This document shows, piece after piece, positions 1 to 5,076 of a DNA stretch of 5,076 nt (position 1 is its first letter; every line of letters begins with the position of its first letter). The notes under the pieces are model-generated. The model was not told the origin of the DNA and did no database searches. It saw only the letters and a program-made list of their open reading frames with translations. The position numbers and the translations under genes are program-made. This DNA comes from Treponema sp. UBA2869. GTDB lineage: Bacteria; Spirochaetota; Spirochaetia; Treponematales; Treponemataceae. The stretch covers positions 2,778 to 7,853 of the forward strand of contig DEEV01000079.1 of assembly GCA_002350445.1 (NCBI GenBank), in the 5' to 3' direction.

Positions 1-212
1 AAGCCGAAGCAGAAAAAATCTTTGAACGCTTTTATTCAAACCGCCCCGAAGCAGAAAAAAGTTCTCACACAGGGCTTGGACTTTCCATAGTAAAAACAAT
101 TGTGGACGCTTTGGAAGGCAAAATTTTAATTAAAAAAAGCGAAGAACTTGGCGGCGCTTTATTCGAAATAAAAATTCCTGTAAACGAAATCTCCAAAAAA
201 GACAAAAAATAA
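1..212 (+). CDS. Sensor histidine kinase, C-terminal end (partial, CreC-like by context)
   Basis: This is the 3' end of a gene entering from the left, read in frame from base 3 with stop TAA at 210-212; 69 residues are visible. They begin with an F-box-like segment (IFERFYS, residues 6-12), followed by the G2 glycine box HTGLGLSIVK (residues 22-31), and end with the last strands of the fold (GGALFEIKIPV, about residues 50-60) and a lysine-rich tail. This order is typical of the ATP-binding HATPase_c domain of membrane sensor kinases, which autophosphorylate on histidine and pass the phosphate to a response regulator. The sensor region, the H-box and the N and G1 boxes lie outside the window, so the stimulus cannot be read. 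Because creD follows directly, the kinase is plausibly the CreC-type partner of an upstream CreB-type regulator. That is inference from position: FERFYS and GLGLSIVK occur in many kinases. Kinase identity is firm, CreC orthology is not. Confidence 0.9.
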   Translation, partial: AEAEKIFERFYSNRPEAEKSSHTGLGLSIVKTIVDALEGKILIKKSEELGGALFEIKIPVNEISKKDKK

Positions 213-238
213 CACATTTTTGACACAATTCTGACACA
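210..238 (+). promoter_or_regulatory. Triple 11-bp direct repeat, candidate response-regulator operator (cre-tag/Pho-box-like)
   Basis: Three heptamers stand in exact 11-bp register: TAACACA at 210-216, TGACACA at 221-227 and TGACACA at 232-238, separated by A/T-rich 4-base spacers. The first copy includes the kinase stop codon. Tandem half-sites one helical turn apart are the usual target of OmpR/PhoB-family regulators. The E. coli CreB site is TTCAC-N6-TTCAC, also an 11-bp period, and creD is a CreB target there. The site lies between a kinase gene and creD, so autogenous two-component control of creD is likely. Repeat and spacing are seen directly; binding by a CreB-like regulator is inferred. 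Confidence 0.6.
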
Positions 239-247
239 TTTCCTTTT

Positions 248-253
248 TACACT
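248..253 (+). promoter_or_regulatory. Possible -10 element for creD
   Basis: TACACT matches four of six bases of TATAAT and begins 10 bases after the last TGACACA copy ends. In activator-dependent Pho-type promoters the regulator repeats replace the -35 box about 10 bases upstream of the -10, so the layout fits. Transcription would start near 259-261, giving a leader of about 20 bases. The sequence also holds TTGACA at 220-225, a perfect -35 hexamer, but no good -10 lies 16-18 bases downstream of it. The match is weak and the region A/T-rich, so this is only a suggestion. Confidence 0.25.
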
Positions 254-272
254 TTAGAAAACTAAAAATAAA

Positions 273-278
273 AGAGGA
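273..278 (+). promoter_or_regulatory. Ribosome binding site of creD
   Basis: AGAGGA precedes two adjacent ATG codons at 281 and 284. Counted from the GG at 276-277, the first ATG is 3 bases away and the second 6. The second spacing is nearer the usual optimum, so translation may begin at 284 and give a 430-residue protein. The choice changes only one methionine. Confidence 0.7.
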
Positions 279-280
279 AA

Positions 281-1576
281 ATGATGGAAGAAATCAACCA
301 AATTAAAGAAAACCAAAAATCAAAATTCTGGAATGGAATCGGCGGAAAGCTTATTTTTATGGGTGGAGTAATCGGGATACTTCTTATTGGGCTTCTGATT
401 ATAAGCGGGCAGCTGTCATCCAGAGAAGACACTTATCAGAATGCTCAGCATGAAATTTCAAAGTCAGCAGGCGGAATTCTTCATATTGACGGTCCTTTCT
501 TTGTGGTTCCTTACCGCAAAACCTGGGAAGAAAAAGTTTACAAAAACAGCACACAATTTACAGAAACGAGAGTGCTTAACGGCTACGAATACATTCCGGC
601 CGAAAGTGTAAACATGGACTTTAATTTTGACACTGAAACGCGTTCTGTGGGCATTTATTCTGCACCGATTTTTACAGGCAAGGCAAACGTAAATGCAGTT
701 TTCAATGTGCAGGTTCCAGCGGATATGGGAGGGGTTGTTTACTACCCTTCTAAGGCTGTTCTCTGCGTACTTACACAAAACATCTCGCTTATGGAACGAC
801 CGGTTTTAAACATAAACAACACAAATTATGACACAGACTTTTTTAACTTTGACGGAGTATGGGCGCTTGGCACAAAAATTCCGCTTACATCGGGAAAATT
901 TACATTAAGCACAAAGCTTGATTTACGCGGCGCAATTCGCTTTGCTTACAAAATCAGTTCAAAAGATACAAAGGTTTCTGTAAATTCCGACTGGAAATCG
1001 CCGGGCTTCACAGGCTTTACATTCTTGCCTGATTTTAGAAAAATTTCGGACGAAGGTTTTAGCGCACAGTGGCACATTCCATTCGGCTCAACCGAAACAG
1101 ATCAGAATATTGGCGTTGATTTTGTTGAACCTGTAAATATTTACCAGAAACTTCACCGCGCAATAACATACGGCTTCCTGTTTATAATTGTGCCGTTCCT
1201 TGTTCTTTTCCTGTTTGAAATTTTTGCAAAAATCAATCTTCATCCGGTTCAGTACCTGCTTTCGGGTGCAGCAACAGTTTTGTTCTTCCTGCTTTTGCTT
1301 GCAATTTCAGAACACGCACTTTTTGAACCAAGCTATATTGTTGCGGCTGTAGCTGCTTCGGTAACAGTTTCGCTTTACGTAATTTCAATTACCAAAAAAT
1401 ATGCGCTTGGCTTAATTATGATGCTTATGTTTACACTGCTTTACACATTCCTGTTCTTCTCGCTCCGCTCCGAAGATTATGCACTGCTTCTTGGCTCTCT
1501 GTTTGCATTTGGAATTCTTGCAGGCATCATGTATGTTACAAGAAAAGTTGACTGGTACAATATTGCAAAGAAATGA
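281..1576 (+). CDS. creD: CreD family inner membrane protein
   Basis: Encodes 431 residues, close to E. coli CreD (about 450). A short charged cytoplasmic N-terminus precedes one membrane helix (about residues 24-42). A large extracytoplasmic domain follows (about 45-290), mostly beta-like. Five hydrophobic helices fill the C-terminal part (about 295-315, 324-343, 350-370, 375-395, 399-419). Recognisable CreD blocks are RSVGIYSAPIFTG (121-133), the LP-x-R-x-I-x-x-GF-x-A-x-W stretch (249-264), FVEPVNIYQK (281-290), and HPVQYLL with ISEHALF around 321-348. CreD is an output of the CreBC two-component system in enterobacteria and related Gram-negatives, where it is linked to envelope integrity and to responses to beta-lactam or colicin; its biochemical activity is unknown. 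The gene follows a kinase gene after 68 bases containing a putative operator, and overlaps the next gene by four bases, so it is probably the first gene of a regulated two-gene unit. Family assignment is firm; the role in this organism is inferred. Confidence 0.93.
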   Translation: MMEEINQIKENQKSKFWNGIGGKLIFMGGVIGILLIGLLIISGQLSSREDTYQNAQHEISKSAGGILHIDGPFFVVPYRKTWEEKVYKNSTQFTETRVLNGYEYIPAESVNMDFNFDTETRSVGIYSAPIFTGKANVNAVFNVQVPADMGGVVYYPSKAVLCVLTQNISLMERPVLNINNTNYDTDFFNFDGVWALGTKIPLTSGKFTLSTKLDLRGAIRFAYKISSKDTKVSVNSDWKSPGFTGFTFLPDFRKISDEGFSAQWHIPFGSTETDQNIGVDFVEPVNIYQKLHRAITYGFLFIIVPFLVLFLFEIFAKINLHPVQYLLSGAATVLFFLLLLAISEHALFEPSYIVAAVAASVTVSLYVISITKKYALGLIMMLMFTLLYTFLFFSLRSEDYALLLGSLFAFGILAGIMYVTRKVDWYNIAKK

Positions 1577-2223
1577 AACAGTTTTTAAGAAAGGTTATAA
1601 ACCAGAAAACAACATTTCATCCGATAATTATGACGGTGTTCTGCGTATTCCTTTCTCTGTGCCGTATAATTTTTACGGCACGGTTAATGTACGCATTTTT
1701 GCTGTGGAATCTCTTTCTGGCAATTGTTCCCTGGTTCACGGCAAAAGTAATATTTGATAATAAGTTCGGTAAAAAGACAGAAACTGCTCTTATGCTCTTA
1801 TGGCTTGTTTTTTTTCCGAACGCACCTTACCTGCTTACTGATTTAATTCACCTTGGAAAGCAGCCGTTTGCTCCAAGATGGTTTGATCTTACACTTTTGC
1901 TAACTTACGGTTTTACAGGTCTTTTTTACGGCTTCGAAAGCCTTAAATTAATAGAAGAGAAAATCAGAGGCAGATTTCCAAAAATCTCTCCGCATATTCT
2001 GATTACAGTAATTTTGTATACGGCGAGTTTTGGGGTTTACATAGGACGTTTTTTAAGATGGAATTCGTGGGATATTTTAAGCAATTTTATTCCGCTTATA
2101 AAAGACGTTCTTTTTATAATTTCACACCCGGTTCAAAATGCAGCGGCATGGGGCTTTACATTTTTATTTGGAACGCTTTTGAACTTGATGTATATGATAG
2201 AAAAAAAGAAGTTCCTGCCGTAA
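1573..2223 (+). CDS. DUF1361 family integral membrane protein
   Basis: Encodes 216 residues with about six hydrophobic segments (approximately 17-37, 41-60, 70-87, 104-122, 140-159, 188-208). The DUF1361 signature blocks are visible: WNLFLAIVPW (45-54), LWLVFFPNAPYLLTDLIHL (76-94), RWFDL (102-106) and SFGVYIGRFLRWNSWDIL (152-169). The family is widespread but uncharacterised, and no catalytic role can be read from the sequence. The conserved polar residues beside the helices (N83, D90, H93, R159, R162, N164, D167) suggest a functional site near the membrane surface, which is inference. Its ATG lies inside ATGA, overlapping the creD stop, and no clear Shine-Dalgarno precedes it (only CAAAGAA), so translation probably depends on ribosomes finishing creD. 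That coupling suggests co-production with CreD and perhaps a shared envelope task. The stop codon lies in the loop of a terminator hairpin. The start is supported by the overlap; the next methionine (M20) would remove part of the first helix. Confidence 0.88.
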   Translation: MKQFLRKVINQKTTFHPIIMTVFCVFLSLCRIIFTARLMYAFLLWNLFLAIVPWFTAKVIFDNKFGKKTETALMLLWLVFFPNAPYLLTDLIHLGKQPFAPRWFDLTLLLTYGFTGLFYGFESLKLIEEKIRGRFPKISPHILITVILYTASFGVYIGRFLRWNSWDILSNFIPLIKDVLFIISHPVQNAAAWGFTFLFGTLLNLMYMIEKKKFLP

Positions 2224-2240
2224 AAGACAGGAACTTTTCT
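2201..2240. terminator. Bidirectional intrinsic terminator between convergent genes
   Basis: GTTCCTG at 2211-2217 pairs with CAGGAAC at 2228-2234, and two A-T pairs extend the stem to 9 bp (2209-2217 with 2228-2236) around a 10-base loop. Read leftward, the hairpin is followed by C and seven T (complement of the A-run 2201-2207), a good intrinsic terminator about 40 bases past the ankyrin gene stop. Read rightward, it is followed only by TTTTCT (2235-2240), part of which pairs in the stem, so it should be weaker for the creD unit. The left arm lies in the last codons of the DUF1361 gene and its TAA stop (2221-2223) lies in the loop. Confidence 0.75.
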
Positions 2241-2278
2241 CAGGTTGATTTATTTTGATTTGAGCAAAATCGACACGT

Positions 2279-5044
2279 TTATTTTAAGAGTTCTGCAATA
2301 TCGGCACGTTTCCAGCGGATTGCCGTTGTGTAAGCTGTGTCACCTGAAACGTTCTTTACAGATTTGTCGAGTCCGCAAGCCAGCAATTCCTTAACGACTG
2401 TGGCAGAACTGTTTTTTGCCGCATAGTGAAGGATTGTATTACCCTGAACATCGCTGAGTTTTCCTGCATATTTTACAATGCTCATAATCATCTGCTTTTT
2501 ATTTTTTTCAAGGGCAATTGTAACGCCGTTACGGCCCTTTTTGTCTATCATCTGGAACGGATTTGCGCCTGCTGCCAGAAGAACATTTGCATAATTAAGC
2601 ATGTTATTTTCGATTGCATAATTCAAAGCTGTATACCCGTCTGCATTTCTTGTATCAATCGGGAATCCATCTTTTATAAGACTTTGCAAAAGTTCTGCAC
2701 CAGCTTTTTCCTTTACAACAATATGAACCGGAGTATTTCCGTCGCTGTCTGTAATATTGTTAGACTTTCCAAGAACAGCACGAATTACCGAAGGATTGCT
2801 CTTTATTACAATTGAAAGCGGAGTTTTTCCATTTTTATCGCGTGAAAGAGGATTTCCACCAGCATTTCTTATCATATTGATAATTTCAATATCTCCACGG
2901 TAAGCTGCCTCGTGGTAAGCATTCTGACCGTTTACAGACTGCACATTAGGATTTGCACCGCCCTTAAGCAAGGTTGCAACAGCGTCTTTATTTCCGCCAC
3001 GAATCGAGTCCATTAAAACAGTTACGCCGTTTGTATCACTTGAATTAGGATTTGCACCGTTTTTAAGCAGAGTCTGCGCCATATCAAGTTTTCCCGCAAG
3101 CACGGCTTCTGCAAGAGGAGATTTTCCGGAACTGTTCTGAGCATTTACATCAACACCAAGACGAATCAGTTCATTCAACGAAGCAGGAGCATCCCAGCGA
3201 ACAGCAGTATGCATTACAGTACTTCCAAGGTTGTCGCGGGCATTCAGTTCAGAACCGCCGTCAATCATAACATTTATGATTTTAGGATTATTTGATTTTA
3301 CCGCACTGAATAAAGGTGTTTCGCCATTTGCATTACGCGCAGAAATATCAGCTCCTTTTGTAAGAAGTCCCTGAATTGCATCTGCGTATTCCCATTCAGC
3401 CGCATAATGAAGGGCTGTGTTTCCACTTCCGTCCGTAGCTTTAATTGTCTTAGAAGTAATAAGCCAGTCCTGAACCGAGCCGCCATATTTTAAGGCAAGG
3501 CGAAGCGGAGAATTATTGTTTGTATTTGTAGAGAAAATATCTGCATCCTTTGCCATAAGCATTTCGCCAACTTTCTGGCGGTTTTTAAGCACACAGATAA
3601 ACAATGCAGAATTTCCGTCACTGTTTCTGATATTTACATCATCAGTAAGGCTTATAATATACTGGATTTTAGAGATTACAACATTGTTCAAAAGTGCAAG
3701 GTGAAGCGGTGTATTTCCTTTTGAATCCTGAGAAGAAACGTTAGAAGAATTTACAAGGGCTTCAAAAACTGCATCATCAGCTTCAAAAGCTATAAGCAAA
3801 GGGGATTTTCCGTTTGTATCACTTGTATGAATATTTGCTCCGTTTGCAGTAAGCAGTCTGATTGTATTAACATTATTTTTAAGAACTGCAATTTCAAGAG
3901 GAGTAACGCCTTCCTTATTTTTTGCATCAATTTCTGCACCTGCACCAACAAGCATCGAAAGAACATTTTCATCAATATTCATCATTGCGGCTGTGTGAAG
4001 AACTGTATCACCATACATATCTTTTATAGAAAGATCTGCACGGTACGAAATAAGAAGACTGTAAATTTCCTGAACTTTATCTTTTGGAACAGCAAGCATT
4101 ACAGGAGTTTTTCCAAGATTGTCTTTTGCATTTACATTTGCGCCTGCATCAAGCAAAAGTTTTGCAATTGCAACGTTTCCATAACGAACAGCTTCGTGCA
4201 ATGGAGTTGCGCCGGAACTGTCCTGAGCTTTTGTATCTGCATTATTTTCCAGAAGATATTTTGCAATTGATTCGTGACCGAAAATTGCCGCAAAATGAAG
4301 CGGAGTCTGACCGTCATCAAAGCGGATGCTTAAATTTCTGGAAGAAACTGCATCCTGAAAATATGAAAAACTTGTGTTAACTTCTTCTGCACCTGCAAGA
4401 ATAAGTGCAGCCGCAATCTGAACTGAATCATCTGAGCTGATATTTTCAAACGCTATATCAAGAGGGGTTTTGCCGTTTGAATCTGCAACTGAAAGCGGAA
4501 GCTGATTATCTATACATTTTTCAATTCCAGAAAGATTTCCGGTTTTTGCAAAATAATGAACAATTGTCTGTCCTTCGTCGTCTTTAACTTCACCTGTTTC
4601 CGGAGTAACCATTACGTCGTAATAAAAAGAATCGCGCTCAAGCGCCATATCAAGAGCGGTAATAAAATCGCCGTTGTGCGAGAAAATTGTAGACGGAGCT
4701 CCCTTAATAATTGCTTCGGCTGCTTCATAAGAATTATGAGCAATTGCCACGTGAAGCGGAGTATCGCTATTGTAATTTTTTATTTCGGGGTCTGCGCCGT
4801 TAAAAATAAACCATGAACACAACTGAGCATCGTTCATTTCTGCGGCAACGTGAAGAACTGTATCGCCATTTTCGTCCTGTGCATTAATTTCACCAGGAGT
4901 CATAAACTGTTTTTTTGCTTCTTCAGTTTTGTTTGCCCTGAGCATTTCCTGCGGGCTGTCTCCAGATTTTGCCACCTGACTTGTCGTACATCCAAAAAAG
5001 ACAAGAGGCATTGCTAAGACTAGAATTGCAAATTTTTTAATCAT
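2279..5044 (-). CDS. Large ankyrin-repeat lipoprotein
   Basis: Encodes 921 residues. The N-terminus is a lipoprotein signal: MIKK, a hydrophobic core (5-17) and FFG before Cys19, followed by TTSQ. A short linker (20-56) leads into about 26 ankyrin repeats filling residues 57-921. Well-formed examples are DGQTPLHFAAIFGHESIAKY at 244 onward and the repeats starting at 275, 538, 637 and 865, which carry the DxxGxTPLHxAxxxG...LLxxGAxxN pattern. No enzymatic domain, coiled coil or internal membrane helix is visible. Ankyrin arrays bind proteins; this one should be anchored by lipid to a membrane and project as a long curved solenoid into the periplasm or outside the cell. Its partner is unknown. 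Residues 205-241 are degenerate, and the last repeat stops after 24 residues at ELLK. The start is supported by GAGGGG five bases upstream and by the signal peptide beginning at this Met. The gene converges on the DUF1361 gene with 55 bases between stops. Architecture is certain; location is well supported; function is unknown. Confidence 0.93.
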   Translation of the reverse strand: MIKKFAILVLAMPLVFFGCTTSQVAKSGDSPQEMLRANKTEEAKKQFMTPGEINAQDENGDTVLHVAAEMNDAQLCSWFIFNGADPEIKNYNSDTPLHVAIAHNSYEAAEAIIKGAPSTIFSHNGDFITALDMALERDSFYYDVMVTPETGEVKDDEGQTIVHYFAKTGNLSGIEKCIDNQLPLSVADSNGKTPLDIAFENISSDDSVQIAAALILAGAEEVNTSFSYFQDAVSSRNLSIRFDDGQTPLHFAAIFGHESIAKYLLENNADTKAQDSSGATPLHEAVRYGNVAIAKLLLDAGANVNAKDNLGKTPVMLAVPKDKVQEIYSLLISYRADLSIKDMYGDTVLHTAAMMNIDENVLSMLVGAGAEIDAKNKEGVTPLEIAVLKNNVNTIRLLTANGANIHTSDTNGKSPLLIAFEADDAVFEALVNSSNVSSQDSKGNTPLHLALLNNVVISKIQYIISLTDDVNIRNSDGNSALFICVLKNRQKVGEMLMAKDADIFSTNTNNNSPLRLALKYGGSVQDWLITSKTIKATDGSGNTALHYAAEWEYADAIQGLLTKGADISARNANGETPLFSAVKSNNPKIINVMIDGGSELNARDNLGSTVMHTAVRWDAPASLNELIRLGVDVNAQNSSGKSPLAEAVLAGKLDMAQTLLKNGANPNSSDTNGVTVLMDSIRGGNKDAVATLLKGGANPNVQSVNGQNAYHEAAYRGDIEIINMIRNAGGNPLSRDKNGKTPLSIVIKSNPSVIRAVLGKSNNITDSDGNTPVHIVVKEKAGAELLQSLIKDGFPIDTRNADGYTALNYAIENNMLNYANVLLAAGANPFQMIDKKGRNGVTIALEKNKKQMIMSIVKYAGKLSDVQGNTILHYAAKNSSATVVKELLACGLDKSVKNVSGDTAYTTAIRWKRADIAELLK
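2282..4876 (-). repeat. Array of about 26 ankyrin repeats (residues 57-921)
   Basis: Repeat starts, taken at the D/N of the DxxG turn, fall at about residues 57, 90, 122, 155, 188, 242, 275, 308, 342, 376, 409, 440, 474, 507, 538, 571, 604, 637, 670, 703, 736, 766, 800, 834, 865 and 898. Most are 33 residues (99 bases); several are 34, and four are only 30-31 (starting 409, 507, 736, 834). The stretch 188-241 is 54 residues long and holds one repeat plus a degenerate one. The copies share the motif but appear diverged, so this is a protein repeat array rather than recent DNA duplication. An alignment of all copies would settle the exact boundaries. Confidence 0.85.
4988..5044 (-). other. Lipoprotein signal peptide and lipidation cysteine
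   Basis: Residues 1-19 have a positive n-region (MIKK), a hydrophobic core (FAILVLAMPLVFF) and Gly18-Cys19. Signal peptidase II would cut before Cys19, which becomes lipid-modified. Phe at -3 and -2 departs from the classical enterobacterial lipobox (L-A/S-G/A-C) but is tolerated in spirochaetes, which favours that origin. The residue after Cys is Thr rather than the Asp that retains E. coli lipoproteins in the inner membrane, though sorting rules differ in spirochaetes. Confidence 0.85.
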
Positions 5045-5049
5045 AATTT

Positions 5050-5055
5050 CCCCTC
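5050..5055 (-). promoter_or_regulatory. Ribosome binding site of the ankyrin lipoprotein gene
   Basis: On the - strand GAGGGG is followed by AAATT and then ATG, a strong Shine-Dalgarno match with a 5-base gap. It fixes the start at 5044. The remaining bases to 5076 are A/T-rich leader in which no convincing promoter can be recognised; the promoter probably lies beyond the window. Confidence 0.8.
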
Positions 5056-5076
5056 AGATAAAAATTTCCAGTTTTA

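Noticed and set aside
220..249. Sigma70-type promoter using the perfect TTGACA at 220-225
   Set aside because: The hexamer is part of the 11-bp repeats and the best -10 at proper spacing (TTTTTA, 244-249) is poor, so the repeats are better explained as regulator half-sites.
464..778. 104-codon open frame on the - strand inside creD
   Set aside because: It is antisense to well-conserved CreD sequence, has no recognisable motif and is rich in Cys, Arg and Val from reversed codons.
1479..1757. 92-codon + strand frame overlapping the creD end and the DUF1361 start
   Set aside because: Both overlapped genes are family members in other frames; this frame shows no motif or ribosome site.
2252..2270. 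Small hairpin ATTTTG/CAAAAT after the DUF1361 gene as a second terminator
   Set aside because: The 6-bp stem is almost entirely A-T and has no proper T-run after it on the + strand; the hairpin at 2207-2238 is much better.
3827..4270. 147-codon open frame on the + strand opposite the ankyrin gene, rich in Cys, Ile and Phe
   Set aside because: It lies fully antisense to a clear ankyrin coding region, its composition is what the complement of the repeat codons yields, and no ribosome site or family motif is visible. Other + strand open frames in 2426-4816 are rejected for the same reason.
2279..5044. Tandem DNA repeat such as a CRISPR or minisatellite, suggested by the 99-base periodicity
   Set aside because: The period is the ankyrin unit of the protein. 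The copies differ widely at DNA level and the reading frame is continuous throughout.
281..5044. Functional system linking the CreD locus with the ankyrin lipoprotein
   Set aside because: The genes converge on a shared terminator, have separate control regions, and show no sequence feature connecting them; adjacency alone is not enough.

Overview
The window looks like chromosomal DNA from a low-GC bacterium, most likely a spirochaete of the Treponema group. The grounds are A/T-rich coding sequence, a relaxed lipobox (FFG before Cys) of the kind common in spirochaetal lipoproteins, and a large ankyrin-repeat lipoprotein. This assignment is inference: no rRNA or other taxonomic marker is present.

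Left part, + strand (1-2223): three genes read rightward. The first is the last 69 codons of a sensor histidine kinase, holding the G2 box of its ATP-binding domain. After 68 bases comes creD, a 431-residue inner-membrane protein with one N-terminal helix, a large extracytoplasmic domain and five C-terminal helices. A 216-residue DUF1361 membrane protein follows, its ATG overlapping the creD stop in an ATGA. A kinase directly before creD suggests a CreBC-like two-component locus, with the response regulator expected upstream of the window. The kinase-creD gap carries three copies of T(G/A)ACACA at exact 11-bp spacing. That is the geometry of the enterobacterial cre-tag and Pho-box operators, so creD and the DUF1361 gene are probably the regulated output of the kinase.

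Middle (2207-2278): a convergent gene junction with a hairpin that can work as an intrinsic terminator in both directions. It is better for the leftward gene, and its loop holds the DUF1361 stop codon.

Right part, - strand (2279-5044): one gene encoding a 921-residue predicted lipoprotein made almost wholly of about 26 ankyrin repeats. Parts of the array show a higher-order three-repeat period, with repeat lengths 34/33/31. The gene has a strong Shine-Dalgarno sequence; its promoter lies beyond the right edge. Nothing in the sequence ties it functionally to the Cre-like locus beyond sharing the terminator.

No tRNA, rRNA, CRISPR array, insertion sequence or phage gene is visible. The only non-coding stretches are 213-280, 2224-2278 and 5045-5076.
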